Notes under the pieces: model-generated
Told to the model about the DNA's origin: nothing
The model's input: only the letters and a program-made list of their open reading frames with translations
Database searches by the model: none
Program-made: the position numbers and the translations under genes
Shown here: positions 9,696 through 19,719 of the stretch, piece after piece
Numbering within the stretch: position 1 is the first letter of the stretch
How the letters are laid out: each line of letters starts with the position of its first letter
Assembly (NCBI RefSeq): GCF_900128595.1
Contig: NZ_LT635893.1
Location: 124,001-188,000 of the forward strand
DNA from: Buchnera aphidicola (Cinara pseudotaxifoliae)
GTDB taxonomy: Bacteria; Pseudomonadota; Gammaproteobacteria; Enterobacterales; Enterobacteriaceae
Length of the DNA stretch: 64,000 nucleotides
Reading direction: 5' to 3'

Positions 9696-10643
9696 TTAAT
9701 AAATAAACATTTCTGAAATTGATTCTTCTTTATGAATTCGTTGAATAGCCTCTGCTAACATCCCGGATACAGTTAGTATTTTTGTGTTTTTTAAACTCTT
9801 GAGTTTTTTAGATACTGAAATGGTATCACATACTATGATTTTATCTATATATGAATTTGTTATATTTTGAACAGCTAAACCTGAAAAAATAGGATGTGTA
9901 GCGTATGCATATATACTGCGCGCACCATTTTTTTTGAGTGCTTGAGCAGCTTTGCACAAAGTAAAACCTGTGTCTATTATATCATCAATCAAGATACAAT
10001 CTCTATTTTGTATTTTTCCAATAATATTCATTACTCGAGAAACGTTTACGTTTGGTCGACGTTTGTCGATAATTGCCATATCAGAATCATTTAATAGTTT
10101 TGCAATAGTGCGTGTTCTAATAATTCCACCAATATCTGGTGATACAAATACTGGATTTAGAAAATTGATTTTTGATAATTTTTTTAATAATAACATACTA
10201 CTTGAAATATTATCTATAGGAATATCAAAAAATCCTTGAATTTGTTCAGCGTGCAAATCAATAGTTAGAATGCGATCTACTCCTACATTTGATAAAAAAT
10301 CGGCAATTACTTTAGCTGTAATAGGCACTCTAGACGATCTAATTCTTCTGTCTTGTCGAGCATATCCAAAATATGGAATTACAGCAGTTATACGTCCTGC
10401 AGACGCACGTCTTAATGCGTCTATCATGATAATTAATTCCATTACGTTATCATTCGTCGGTGAGCATGTGGATTGTATTAAAAAAACATCAGATCCTCTA
10501 ATGTTTTCATGGATTTGCACACTAATTTCTCCATCACTAAACTTACTTACTGTAGCTTTTCCCATCGCGGTATTTAAATGATTGGCAATTTTTTTCGCTA
10601 AACACGGAACTGAATTTCCAGAAAATAATTTGATTTGTTCCAT
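9696..10643 (-). CDS. prs: Ribose-phosphate pyrophosphokinase (PRPP synthase)
   Basis: Prs makes PRPP from ribose 5-phosphate and ATP for nucleotide, histidine and NAD synthesis in the cytosol. With ATG at 10643 the protein is 315 aa, exactly the E. coli length. GAGAGG lies six bases upstream of this ATG, whereas an in-frame ATG at 10649 would abut it. Family motifs are clear: [29 protein letters not shown], the [12 protein letters not shown] segment, and the PRPP loop. In that loop the usual DDxxDTGGT reads DDIIDTGFT, replacing the second glycine with phenylalanine. It is transcribed divergently from prfA. Confidence 0.97.
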   Translation of the reverse strand: MEQIKLFSGNSVPCLAKKIANHLNTAMGKATVSKFSDGEISVQIHENIRGSDVFLIQSTCSPTNDNVMELIIMIDALRRASAGRITAVIPYFGYARQDRRIRSSRVPITAKVIADFLSNVGVDRILTIDLHAEQIQGFFDIPIDNISSSMLLLKKLSKINFLNPVFVSPDIGGIIRTRTIAKLLNDSDMAIIDKRRPNVNVSRVMNIIGKIQNRDCILIDDIIDTGFTLCKAAQALKKNGARSIYAYATHPIFSGLAVQNITNSYIDKIIVCDTISVSKKLKSLKNTKILTVSGMLAEAIQRIHKEESISEMFIY

Positions 10644-10867
10644 TTTCATCCTCTCATCACTTATACGATGAATTTTTATTAAAATGTATAGCTTATATAC
10701 ATATTGTGTTTTATATAACATATATAAATATTAATTTAAAAATAATTCATTATATTAAATGAATTATTCTTACAATATATTTTTAGTCATATTATAATAT
10801 AAAATATATATATTTTTATATTATTTTTTTATATTTTTATTATAGTATGTTAAACAGGTTTATTGTT

Positions 10868-11938
10868 ATGAAAAAATCAATAATTTTAAAATTACAACAT
10901 GTAATAAAAAGATATTCTGAATTAGAATCTTTATTATCTTCTCATTACTCAGTTTTTGATAAAAAAAAATTTTCTATATTATCAAGAGAACGAGCAGAAT
11001 TATTTGAATTACGTGAATCATTTTTATTATGGTTAAAAATAAAGTCAGAAATAAAAATCAATAAAGAATTGTTACAAGATTCTGTTATTGGTAAATTAGC
11101 AGAAGAAGAATTGTATGTTTTATTAAAAAAAAAAAAGGACATTGAAAAAAAAATAAAACAATTGTTGATTCCTGCTGATCCATATGATCAAAATAGTTGT
11201 TTTATTGAAATCAGAGCTGCTACAGGAGGATCAGAAGCTGCTATTTTTTCTGGAGAATTGTGTAGAATGTATATGAAATACGCTGATTTAAAATCTTGGA
11301 GCGTAAGTATTATTAATATGCATGAAGGAGAACAAGGAGGTTATAAGGTAATTATTTTGAAAGTTACAGGAACGGGTGTTTGTAAATGTTTAAAGTTTGA
11401 ATCAGGAGGTCATAGAGTTCAAAGAGTTCCACAAACAGAGTCGCAAGGTCGCGTACATACTTCAACATGTACAGTGGCGATTATGCCTGAAGCTCCTAAG
11501 TCAAAAAAAATTGTGTTAAATATTACTGATTTAAAAATCGATACATTTCGTTCTTCTGGAGCAGGAGGGCAACATGTCAATACAACAGATTCTGCAGTTC
11601 GTATTACCCACATTCCGACAGGCAATGTAGTTGAATGCCAAGATGAACGTTCTCAACATAAAAATAAAGAAAAAGCATTGTCAGTTTTATCTGCTAAAAT
11701 TTATTCTGAAATCAATGCAAAACAAGCATTAGAAAATTCATTAATGAGAAAAAATTTATTAGGCACAGGTTCTAGATCAGATCGAAATAGAACATATAAT
11801 TTTCCTCAAAATAGAGTAACCGATCATCGTATTAATTTGACATTGTATCGTTTAAATGAAATTTTATTAGGTAAATTAGATTTATTAATAGAACCTTTAT
11901 TACAAGAGTATCAGGCGGATTTATTATTAATGATGTAA
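10868..11938 (+). CDS. prfA: Peptide chain release factor 1
   Basis: RF1 terminates translation at UAA and UAG codons. The protein is 356 aa (E. coli 360). The GGQ catalytic motif is in [15 protein letters not shown], and the codon-recognition tripeptide of the P-x-T type reads PQT in [11 protein letters not shown] chose ATG 10868 because MKKSIILKL lines up with the E. coli start; an ATG at 10847 would add seven unmatched residues. An A12 run at 11125-11136 is in frame. prmC, encoding the methyltransferase that modifies the GGQ glutamine, follows 25 bases downstream, as in E. coli. Confidence 0.97.
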   Translation: MKKSIILKLQHVIKRYSELESLLSSHYSVFDKKKFSILSRERAELFELRESFLLWLKIKSEIKINKELLQDSVIGKLAEEELYVLLKKKKDIEKKIKQLLIPADPYDQNSCFIEIRAATGGSEAAIFSGELCRMYMKYADLKSWSVSIINMHEGEQGGYKVIILKVTGTGVCKCLKFESGGHRVQRVPQTESQGRVHTSTCTVAIMPEAPKSKKIVLNITDLKIDTFRSSGAGGQHVNTTDSAVRITHIPTGNVVECQDERSQHKNKEKALSVLSAKIYSEINAKQALENSLMRKNLLGTGSRSDRNRTYNFPQNRVTDHRINLTLYRLNEILLGKLDLLIEPLLQEYQADLLLMM

Positions 11939-11963
11939 GAGAATTAAAGTGGTATATACTATA

Positions 11964-12800
11964 ATGAACATTGAAATGTGGTTATATATTTCTAAAAAAA
12001 AATTAATTAATAGTTCAACACCTCAATTAGACGTAGAGACACTGATGTGTTACGTATTAAAATATTCAAAAAAAACACTATTCTTAAATTATAGTACAGT
12101 TATAGATTGTGATAGTTTGTTAAAACTAAACTATTTATTATGTAGAAGAATGTTAGGTGAACCTATTGCGTATATTATAAATAAAAAAGAATTTTGGTCA
12201 TTGTCTTTGTTTGTTTCTTCTGCTGTATTAATTCCTAGACCTGATACAGAACTATTAATTGAATTAGTTACATTGCATACTTATTTAAAAAATGAATTTA
12301 TTTTAGATTTAGGAACAGGTAGTGGTTCCATAGCCCTTGCTTTAGCTCGTGAATACCCTTCTTGTAAAATTATGGGTATTGATAATAGTTTACAAGCTTT
12401 GTCTGTAGCACGATATAATGCACGAAAGCTAAATATTAATAATGTTTTTTTTATATATAGTGATTGGTTTTCGCACGTTCCTTTAAGAAAGTTTCATATA
12501 ATTGTGTGCAATCCTCCGTATTTATCTAAACAAGATTTTTATAGATCTATAAAAGATTTAGTTTTTGAACCGTATAATTCTTTAGTTTCTGGAAAGTATG
12601 GGATAGAATGTATACAGCATATTATAGTTAATGCTTATCGGCATTTTACTTCTATAGGCTGGTTATATGTTGAACATTGTTATAAACAAACTAAAATAGT
12701 AAGAAAAATTTTCAAAAATAATTTTTTTGTAAAAATATCTTCTATAAAGGATTACTCGAATCGTAGAAGAGTTACTTTTGGTTGTTTGTTAAAAAATTAG
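11964..12800 (+). CDS. prmC: Peptide chain release factor N5-glutamine methyltransferase
   Basis: PrmC (HemK) methylates the GGQ glutamine of release factors using S-adenosylmethionine. The SAM-binding motif LDLGTGSGSIALALA and the substrate-glutamine motif NPPY (in VCNPPYLS) are intact, as is the linker motif IPRPDTELL. ATG 11964 gives 278 aa and MNIEMWL matches the E. coli N-terminus position for position. A GTG at 11949 has a better-placed purine-rich site but would add five unmatched residues. The pairing with prfA upstream supports the function. Confidence 0.95.
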   Translation: MNIEMWLYISKKKLINSSTPQLDVETLMCYVLKYSKKTLFLNYSTVIDCDSLLKLNYLLCRRMLGEPIAYIINKKEFWSLSLFVSSAVLIPRPDTELLIELVTLHTYLKNEFILDLGTGSGSIALALAREYPSCKIMGIDNSLQALSVARYNARKLNINNVFFIYSDWFSHVPLRKFHIIVCNPPYLSKQDFYRSIKDLVFEPYNSLVSGKYGIECIQHIIVNAYRHFTSIGWLYVEHCYKQTKIVRKIFKNNFFVKISSIKDYSNRRRVTFGCLLKN

Positions 12801-12863
12801 TAATTTTTATAAAAAATTTTGTATATATATTTTAATTTTATTAATGATTATTTAGGATAATAT

Positions 12864-13673
12864 ATGATAGATTTGCATGATATTGATTTTTCTAAAATGT
12901 CTTTGTGTGAAGTTATGATCAAAATTATGGCAGATATTCGTGATGATTTTTCTGAAACAAAAATTATGAATGCGTGTAAAGAAAAAATACAGGAAGCTAC
13001 TTTATTTGTTTCTAATAGATTAACAGAAAAAAAAAAAATAGAAAAACTACTATTTTTGTTTTATAAAATTTGGAAGTTTGGTAGTTCTTCTTCAAAATAT
13101 AAAGTATCTGATATGATTTGGTTAGATAAAGTAATATTGTCTAATCAAGGTAATTCTTTTTCTTTAGGTATAATATTAATATATATTGCTAGCCATTTGA
13201 ACGTGTTGATTACTCCTGTAATTTTTCCAACACAGTTAATTTTAAAATTTAAAAATTTAGAAAAGCAATTATTTTATATTGATCCTATTAATGGAGAAAT
13301 AATTAATAAACATACTTTGAAAATATGGTTACAAGGTAATATAAGTCCTTCTGCAGAATTAATAAATAGTCATTTACAAGACTCTCAACCATTGGTTGTA
13401 ACTCAAAAAATTTTAGATATTTTAAAAATTGCTTTACTTGAAGAAAAAAACATTGAATTAGCTTTAAACGTAAGTAATATTTTATTAAGATTAAAACCTA
13501 AAGATCCATATGAAATTCGAGATAGAGGATTAATTTTTTCTCAATTAAATTGTTATCATATAGCTATTTCAGATTTATTATATTTTATTGAAAAGTGTCC
13601 TGAGGATCCTATTAGTGATATAATAAAAATGCAAATTCATTCTATTGAACAAAAAAAAATTATTTTTCATTAA
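12864..13673 (+). CDS. sirB1: SirB1/YchA family protein (transglutaminase-like and TPR)
   Basis: This 269-aa protein has the same length and genomic position (after prfA-prmC) as E. coli SirB1/YchA, a conserved protein with a degenerate transglutaminase-like fold followed by tetratricopeptide-like helices. Its biochemical role is not established. Recognisable pieces are YIASHLNVLITPVIFPTQLILKF-like strands near the middle and RLKPKDPYEIRDRGLIFSQL near the end, typical of the TPR portion. An A12 run at 13027-13038 stays in frame. Retention in such a reduced genome suggests a useful function, perhaps connected with translation termination through its neighbours; that is inference only. Confidence 0.88.
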   Translation: MIDLHDIDFSKMSLCEVMIKIMADIRDDFSETKIMNACKEKIQEATLFVSNRLTEKKKIEKLLFLFYKIWKFGSSSSKYKVSDMIWLDKVILSNQGNSFSLGIILIYIASHLNVLITPVIFPTQLILKFKNLEKQLFYIDPINGEIINKHTLKIWLQGNISPSAELINSHLQDSQPLVVTQKILDILKIALLEEKNIELALNVSNILLRLKPKDPYEIRDRGLIFSQLNCYHIAISDLLYFIEKCPEDPISDIIKMQIHSIEQKKIIFH

Positions 13674-13750
13674 ATTTGATTTTTTTAATTATTAAAAAGT
13701 GTGATTTTTATATTTTTTAAAGAAAAATATATTATAGAAAGAGATATAAT

Positions 13751-14953
13751 ATGAAAAAAAAATTAATTTTAGTATTAAATTGTGGTAGTTCTTCTGTTAA
13801 ATTTTCAGTTATAGATCCTGTTTTAGAAATAACTTATTTAGATGGAATTTTAGACATTATAAATTCTAAGATATCTTTAATGATTAAAAATTTAGTTCAA
13901 AATACAACATTATTTAAAAAATTTAAACAAATAAATTCGTATAATGAATTAATTGAATTAATTTTTACTACATTGTTTTGTAAATATAAAAATTATTTAG
14001 ATAATATAGTAGGTATAGGGCATCGAGTAGTACATGGGGGACCATTTTTAAAAAAATCAATGATTGTTAATTCTGATGTTTTATTAAAAATTCAACGATC
14101 ATCTATTTTTGCTCCATTACATAATCCTTTTCATGTTACTGCCATTAAAGTAGCGTTGCAGCAGATGTTAATGTTACAACACAAAAATGTAGTGGTATTC
14201 GATACTTCTTTTCATCATACCATACCAAAAAAAGCGTTTTTATATGCTATTCCTTATAAATTTTATAAGGATCATTTTATTCGTCGATATGGTGCTCACG
14301 GGATTAATCATTTATATGTATTAAAAAAAAGTTCTTTGATTTTAAAAAGACCCATAAATCGTTTAAATATTATTAGTTGTCATTTGGGCAGTGGATCTTC
14401 AATTACAGCTATAGTAAACGGGCAATCTGTAGATACTTCTATGGGTTTTACTCCTCTAGAGGGATTAGTCATGGGAACTCGTTGTGGAGATATTGATCCG
14501 TGTATAATTTTTTACATGGTTAATGAATTAAATATTCCAGTTAACGAAGTTCAAAAAATATTAACTAAAGAATCCGGAGTATTAGGTATTAGTTCTATAA
14601 CTAGTGATTTTAGAGAATTAGAAGAAAAATACGACACTCATAAACTAGCAAAATTATCCATTAATATTTTTTGTTATCGGGTTTCTAAATATATTAGTGG
14701 ATATTCTTCATTAATGGAAGGAAGGTTGGATGCTGTTATTTTTACCGGAGGTATTGGAGAAAATTCTAGTTTTATTCGTCAAAAAATTATACACAAATTA
14801 TCTTTACTAAATTTGTTTATTGATACAAAAAAAAACAAAACAAGTCATAAAAAAAATATATTTATAAATAAAATAGGTAGTATACCTATACTTGTTATAT
14901 CAGCAAACGAGAACTATATTATTGCTCAAGAAACATATAATTTAGTTGTATAG
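13751..14953 (+). CDS. ackA: Acetate kinase
   Basis: AckA interconverts acetyl phosphate + ADP and acetate + ATP, giving substrate-level ATP from acetyl-CoA together with Pta. The protein has 400 aa, as in E. coli. The ASKHA-fold phosphate motif LNCGSSSVKF is at the N-terminus, followed by IGHRVVHGG, SCHLGSGSS, the DTSMGFTPLEGL segment and GTRCGDIDP, all expected active-site elements. An AAAGAGAT ribosome-binding site precedes ATG 13751. A hairpin with a T-rich tail directly after the stop may limit read-through into pta. Confidence 0.97.
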   Translation: MKKKLILVLNCGSSSVKFSVIDPVLEITYLDGILDIINSKISLMIKNLVQNTTLFKKFKQINSYNELIELIFTTLFCKYKNYLDNIVGIGHRVVHGGPFLKKSMIVNSDVLLKIQRSSIFAPLHNPFHVTAIKVALQQMLMLQHKNVVVFDTSFHHTIPKKAFLYAIPYKFYKDHFIRRYGAHGINHLYVLKKSSLILKRPINRLNIISCHLGSGSSITAIVNGQSVDTSMGFTPLEGLVMGTRCGDIDPCIIFYMVNELNIPVNEVQKILTKESGVLGISSITSDFRELEEKYDTHKLAKLSINIFCYRVSKYISGYSSLMEGRLDAVIFTGGIGENSSFIRQKIIHKLSLLNLFIDTKKNKTSHKKNIFINKIGSIPILVISANENYIIAQETYNLVV

Positions 14954-14954
14954 A

Positions 14955-14997
14955 CATTACATGTACTGGTATAAAATTATATGTAATGCATCTTTTA
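14955..14997 (+). terminator. Possible terminator/hairpin between ackA and pta
   Basis: CATTACATGTA (14955-14965) pairs with TATATGTAATG (14978-14988) with one G-U pair, enclosing a 12-base loop. It is followed by CATCTTTTAATT. It begins one base after the ackA stop codon. It could be a partial terminator or an RNA-end stabiliser within the ackA-pta unit. Confidence 0.5.
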
Positions 14998-15098
14998 ATT
15001 CGTATATATATTTTACTTGAAACATTTTTATATAAATTATATAGAATGTTACTAAATTATTTTTTTTAATTTTATTTATTACGTTGATTAATATATTT

Positions 15099-16085
15099 AT
15101 GAAAAATTATGTAGAGAAATTTAAATTATTTTTACAAAAAAAAGCTAGTTCTAAGATCAAAAAAATTGTTTTTCCTGAAGGTAATGATATAAAAATTATT
15201 GAAGCTGCTTCTATATGTAGTCAATTAAATATATCAAAATGTGTTTTGTTGGGAGATTATAATTATATTAATAATTTTTCTATAAAAAATAATTTTTTGT
15301 TAAATAACAATATTATAGTTATTAATCCTGATAGTATTCGAAAAGATTATGTACAAAGTTTATTTCGATTAAGACAAAATAAAGATATATTTAATTTAAA
15401 AAAAGCTTCGGATGTGTTGCGCAATGATATAATATTATCATTAATGATGTTGAACGATAATGATGTAGATGGTGTTGTAGCAGGAATAACGCATTCCACA
15501 GCGGATATTGTACGTCCGACATTTCAGTTGATACAAAATAATCATAAAGATTCATTTGTATCATCAGTTTTTTTGATGCTTTTTCCAAATAAAGTCTTAG
15601 TATACGGAGATTGTGCTATTAACAAATATCCAGATGCAAATATATTAGCTAAAATTGCAATTCAATCTGCTAATACAGCAAAATCTGTGGGAATATTTCC
15701 AAAAATAGCAATGTTATCGTATTCTACTGATACTTCAGGATCTGGTAAATCTGTCGATAAGATTAGAAAATCTATCAGTATTGTAAAGAATATTCAATCA
15801 GATTTATTAATTGATGGACCTATGCAATATGACGCTGCTATTTCACCGGCAATAGCAAAAAAAAAGTTTCCTAGTTCTTTAGTCGCGGGTCAAGCTACTG
15901 TTTTAATATTTCCTGATTTAAATTCTGGAAACATTACATATAAAGCGGTTCAACAATCTTCCGGGATTATATCAATCGGACCTATTTTACAAGGTTTACG
16001 AAAACCAGTAAATGACTTATCTCGTGGAGCGACTGTTCAGGATATAGTATATACTACCGCTATGACTGTTATTCAGTCGTTTTGA
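15099..16085 (+). CDS. pta: Phosphate acetyltransferase, catalytic domain only
   Basis: Pta converts acetyl-CoA + phosphate to acetyl phosphate + CoA. E. coli Pta is about 714 aa, with an N-terminal P-loop/DRTGG regulatory half and a C-terminal catalytic domain. Here the protein is only 328 aa and comprises just the catalytic domain: IVFPEGND near the start, GVVAGITHSTADIVRP, SYSTDTSGSG, DGPMQYDAA, and GPILQGLRKPVNDLSRGA at the end. The 145 bases back to ackA contain no trace of the N-terminal half. Start ATG 15099 is preferred over TTG 15084. The result resembles the short, single-domain Pta of many other bacteria. ackA upstream supports the assignment. Confidence 0.95.
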   Translation: MKNYVEKFKLFLQKKASSKIKKIVFPEGNDIKIIEAASICSQLNISKCVLLGDYNYINNFSIKNNFLLNNNIIVINPDSIRKDYVQSLFRLRQNKDIFNLKKASDVLRNDIILSLMMLNDNDVDGVVAGITHSTADIVRPTFQLIQNNHKDSFVSSVFLMLFPNKVLVYGDCAINKYPDANILAKIAIQSANTAKSVGIFPKIAMLSYSTDTSGSGKSVDKIRKSISIVKNIQSDLLIDGPMQYDAAISPAIAKKKFPSSLVAGQATVLIFPDLNSGNITYKAVQQSSGIISIGPILQGLRKPVNDLSRGATVQDIVYTTAMTVIQSF

Positions 16086-16125
16086 TATCTTAAAACAATA
16101 CACCATAATTTTTATACTGAATTCG

Positions 16126-16162
16126 TAAAATTACTATGAAATTTTTTTAAGTAGTAATTTTA
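16126..16162. terminator. Hairpin between convergent pta and gyrA
   Basis: TAAAATTACTA (16126-16136) and TAGTAATTTTA (16152-16162) form a perfect 11-bp stem with a 15-base, T-rich loop. The right arm overlaps the gyrA stop codon (16160-16162). The position between two convergent genes suggests a shared transcript end. Confidence 0.5.
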
Positions 16163-18658
16163 TGATATTACGGGAGTATAAGATAGTTTTTGTAAACCAA
16201 CTACTTTTTCTTTTCTCATAGTTCTAATTAAAATAACTCCTTGAGTATTTCTTTGTAAAATTGCAATTTCAGATACTCTAGTTCTAACAAGAGTTCCAGC
16301 GTCTGTAATCATCATAATCTGATTGTAATGATCTACTTGTATAGCTCCTATAACAACTCCATTTTTTGGAGTCACGCGAATAGAAATAACACCTTTAGTA
16401 GCTCGTGATTTAATAGGAAATTGATTAATTTTAGTTCTTTTTCCATATCCATTTTCTGTTACGATTAATATATCATCTTTAGTTTTAGGAACTAACAACG
16501 ATACGACTCGATCGTTGGGAATAATTTTTATACCTTTAATGCCTGCAGCAGTTCGACCCATTTTTCTTATAGTGGTTTCAGAAAATCGAACTACTTTTCC
16601 CTTAGAAGTGAACAGTAGTATATTATTTTTACCATTGGTTAAAGAAACACCAATTAATTCATCATTTTTTCGTAAATTAATTGCTATAATTCCAGAATTT
16701 CTAGGTTTTTTAAATTTATCTAATGATGTTTTTTTCACAAAACCTAAAGCAGTGGCCATAAAAATATTTATTGATGATTTGTATTTTGAAATAGGTAGAA
16801 TTGTTGTGATTCTTTCTTTTTGGGTTAACGGTAGTAAATTAATGATAGGACGTCCTCGTGCATGTCTGCTAGTTTCGGGTAATTGATATACTTTCATCCA
16901 ATAAAGTATTCCTCGACTAGAAAAACATAAAATAGTGTCATGAGAATTAGCTACTAATAAATTTTCTATATAATCTTCATCAGTAGTTTTTGCTGCAGAT
17001 TTTCCTTTTCCTCCTCTTTTTTGAGCGTTGTAATCTGAAATTGGTTGATATTTTACGTATCCAGAATGCGATAGAGTTACTACAACGCTTTCTTGTATTA
17101 TCATATCTTCCATGTTTATTTCAGATGTTTTATTTATAATTTTCGTTCTACGTAAATCAGAAAATTGATTTTTTATTGTTGACAATTCTTTTTTGATTAT
17201 TTTCTTTAATTGATCAGAACTAGATAGGATTTTTTTTAAAATTAATTTTTTTTTTAATAAACTGTTATATTTATTATAAATATTATTTTTTTCTAATGTA
17301 GTCAGCTTATTAAGTTTCATATCTAAAATAGCTTGTGTTTGTTTTTTACTAAAACTAAAATTTACTGTTTGATTACATATATTATTGTGTATACGTACAG
17401 TATTATTTTTTTTCCATGTTATTTTTTCTAAATTTTTTCTCGCTGTTCTACTATTATTAGCTAGTTTTATTATTGTAATGATTTTATCTATATTGTCTAA
17501 AGCAATATAAAATCCTTCTAATACATGTATTTTTTTTGTGTATTTATTCAGTTTGAATAAACATTTTCTAGTAATAATTTTTTTTCTGTGCTCTATAAAC
17601 TCTTTCAGTATTTTTTTTAAACCCATTGTTTTAGGTTGTCCTGAAGATAAAGCAACCATATTTATTCCAAACGATGTTTGTAATGATGTTAAAGTATAAA
17701 GTTGATGAAGCACTACTTTAGTAATAAAATCTTTTTTGATTTCTATTACAATTCTCATCCCGTCTTTATCAGATTCATCACGAATAGCAGAAATTCCAAG
17801 AATTTTTTTTTCTTTTACTAATGAAGCAATTTTTTCAATTAATTTAGATTTATTTACTTGATAAGGTAATTCATATACTATTAAAGATTCTTTTTTAGTT
17901 CTCTCGTTATATTCAATAGAATATTTTGATCGAATAGATATTTTTCCTTTTCCTGTAAGATAAGCTTCTTGAATACCACTTCTTCCATAAATAATTCCAG
18001 CTGTTGGAAAATCAGGACCTGGAATATACTGCATTAGTTTTTTTAAAGAAATGTTTGGATTTTTAAGGTATTCAATGCAACCGTTAATTACTTCTTGTAA
18101 ATTATGCGGAGGAATATTGGTTGCCATACCTACAGCAATACCGGAGGATCCATTAATTAATAAATTAGGAATTTTAGTTGGTAAAATTTCTGGTATTTTT
18201 TCTGTTCCATCGTAATTTAAAACGAAATCAACTGTATTTTTCTCCAAATCATTTAGCATTTCGTGAGCAATTCTAGACATACGTATTTCTGTATATCTCA
18301 TAGCTGCTGCAGAATCTCCGTCAATAGATCCAAAATTTCCTTGTCCATCGATTAAAGTGTATCTTAGAGAGAATTGTTGAGCCATACGTACAATGGCGTC
18401 ATATACTGCAGAATCTCCGTGTGGATGATATTTACCAATTACATCACCTACTATTCTTGCAGATTTTTTATATGGTTTATTCCACTTATTACGTAATATA
18501 TTCATGGCAAATAATATTCTTCTATGTACGGGTTTTAGTCCATCTCGTACATCTGGTAATGCTCGTCCAATAATTACAGACATAGCATAATCAAGATAAG
18601 ATCTTTGTAACTCTTCTTCAATATTGACCTTTTTTATTTCTTTTGCAATATCACTCAT
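16160..18658 (-). CDS. gyrA: DNA gyrase subunit A
   Basis: GyrA is the breakage-reunion subunit of DNA gyrase, which introduces negative supercoils with GyrB. At 832 aa it is slightly shorter than E. coli GyrA (875); the loss is the acidic C-terminal tail. The catalytic tyrosine is in [12 protein letters not shown], and the quinolone-region motif [17 protein letters not shown] keeps both Ser and Asp. The coiled-coil arm (around residues 350-500) is lysine-rich and diverged. The GyrA box QKRGGKG that starts the DNA-wrapping domain is present. The start MSDIAKEI matches the family. Confidence 0.97.
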   Translation of the reverse strand: MSDIAKEIKKVNIEEELQRSYLDYAMSVIIGRALPDVRDGLKPVHRRILFAMNILRNKWNKPYKKSARIVGDVIGKYHPHGDSAVYDAIVRMAQQFSLRYTLIDGQGNFGSIDGDSAAAMRYTEIRMSRIAHEMLNDLEKNTVDFVLNYDGTEKIPEILPTKIPNLLINGSSGIAVGMATNIPPHNLQEVINGCIEYLKNPNISLKKLMQYIPGPDFPTAGIIYGRSGIQEAYLTGKGKISIRSKYSIEYNERTKKESLIVYELPYQVNKSKLIEKIASLVKEKKILGISAIRDESDKDGMRIVIEIKKDFITKVVLHQLYTLTSLQTSFGINMVALSSGQPKTMGLKKILKEFIEHRKKIITRKCLFKLNKYTKKIHVLEGFYIALDNIDKIITIIKLANNSRTARKNLEKITWKKNNTVRIHNNICNQTVNFSFSKKQTQAILDMKLNKLTTLEKNNIYNKYNSLLKKKLILKKILSSSDQLKKIIKKELSTIKNQFSDLRRTKIINKTSEINMEDMIIQESVVVTLSHSGYVKYQPISDYNAQKRGGKGKSAAKTTDEDYIENLLVANSHDTILCFSSRGILYWMKVYQLPETSRHARGRPIINLLPLTQKERITTILPISKYKSSINIFMATALGFVKKTSLDKFKKPRNSGIIAINLRKNDELIGVSLTNGKNNILLFTSKGKVVRFSETTIRKMGRTAAGIKGIKIIPNDRVVSLLVPKTKDDILIVTENGYGKRTKINQFPIKSRATKGVISIRVTPKNGVVIGAIQVDHYNQIMMITDAGTLVRTRVSEIAILQRNTQGVILIRTMRKEKVVGLQKLSYTPVIS

Positions 18659-18958
18659 TTTCTTATCTCTTTCGGATAATCTTTTTTAATATATTTTAAT
18701 TAAAATTATGTTTTTTTTTGATTTGTTATGTGAATACAAAAATGGAATAAGAATATTATTTTATAAATAGAATATGTTAGTCAATAATATTATTTTTGCT
18801 GTAAAATGCTGTAATTTTAAAACGGTACCACATAACAATACTTATTGTTATGTTGCACTGATACAACAATATTTAAATGTAGATTTATATTTAAAATAAA
18901 CTAATTCTATTAATTTTTCATAAAAATTTATAGAAATATATTGTTTATATGAAATGAA
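18659..18958. other. Intergenic region between gyrA and the peroxiredoxin gene, with a palindrome
   Basis: No gene is evident. The region lies upstream of gyrA and downstream of the peroxiredoxin gene (both minus strand). The one clear structure is a perfect inverted repeat, ACATAACAATA (18830-18840) and TATTGTTATGT (18843-18853), separated by only two bases. It may be an operator-like site, or a transcript end without a T tail. Confidence 0.5.
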
Positions 18959-19561
18959 TTATATTTTTTGAAAATTTCTTGACAGATATTTTTTTACTCC
19001 TTCTGGAGTTGCCTGCATAGATTCTTTTTCTGTACTCCAATTAGCCGGACACACTTTTCCAGATTTTTTATACAATTTAAAAGCATCAATTATTCTGATA
19101 ATTTCTAGAATATTTCTTCCTATTGGAAGGTCATTAATAGATTGGTGACGAATAATACCATCTTTATCAATTATAAAGGATGCTCTGAAAGCAATTGTTA
19201 ACTCCGGATGTTCAACTCCGTAAGATTTTTGTATAGCTTTAGTAATATCGGATATCATAGGAAATTTTACTGTTCCAATACCTCCATGTTTAGGTTCTAT
19301 ATTTCTCCAGGCGTTATGTACGTATACTGAATCTACAGAAACACCTATAATATGTACGTTTCTATCATTAAACTCGGAATATAGGTTATTAAATGCTATT
19401 AATTCTGAAGGACATACAAATGTAAAATCCATAGGCCAAAAAAATAATACTGTTATTTTTCCAGAACTATATTCATATAAATTAAAATCATTAACTATTT
19501 TACCGTCAGGTAAAACTGCTGATGCAATAAAATTAGGAGCTTTTTTAGATACTAAAATCAT
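18959..19561 (-). CDS. Peroxiredoxin (AhpC/TSA, typical 2-Cys)
   Basis: This is a 200-aa 2-Cys peroxiredoxin that reduces hydrogen and alkyl peroxides. The peroxidatic cysteine is in DFTFVCPSEL and the resolving cysteine in GKVCPANW near the C-terminus. The GGIGTVKFPMISD segment is the GGLG-type feature of sensitive typical 2-Cys enzymes, but the YF helix after the resolving cysteine is replaced by a tail ending in SRNFQKI. The start at 19561 follows AGGGGAAT at a normal distance; the frame extends ten codons further without support. It could be called ahpC or tsa. No reductase (ahpF) is adjacent. Confidence 0.93.
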   Translation of the reverse strand: MILVSKKAPNFIASAVLPDGKIVNDFNLYEYSSGKITVLFFWPMDFTFVCPSELIAFNNLYSEFNDRNVHIIGVSVDSVYVHNAWRNIEPKHGGIGTVKFPMISDITKAIQKSYGVEHPELTIAFRASFIIDKDGIIRHQSINDLPIGRNILEIIRIIDAFKLYKKSGKVCPANWSTEKESMQATPEGVKKYLSRNFQKI

Positions 19562-19719
19562 TTTTATTCCCCTGTATATAAAAACTATCATATGATGAAT
19601 TGTATATAATTAAATTATGATATACTATATCATAATTTTTATTTATTCATATTATTTTAAAAGATTATTTTTAATAAAAAATATATTTTGTTTCTTATTT
19701 TATAAGATTGGTGTATACA

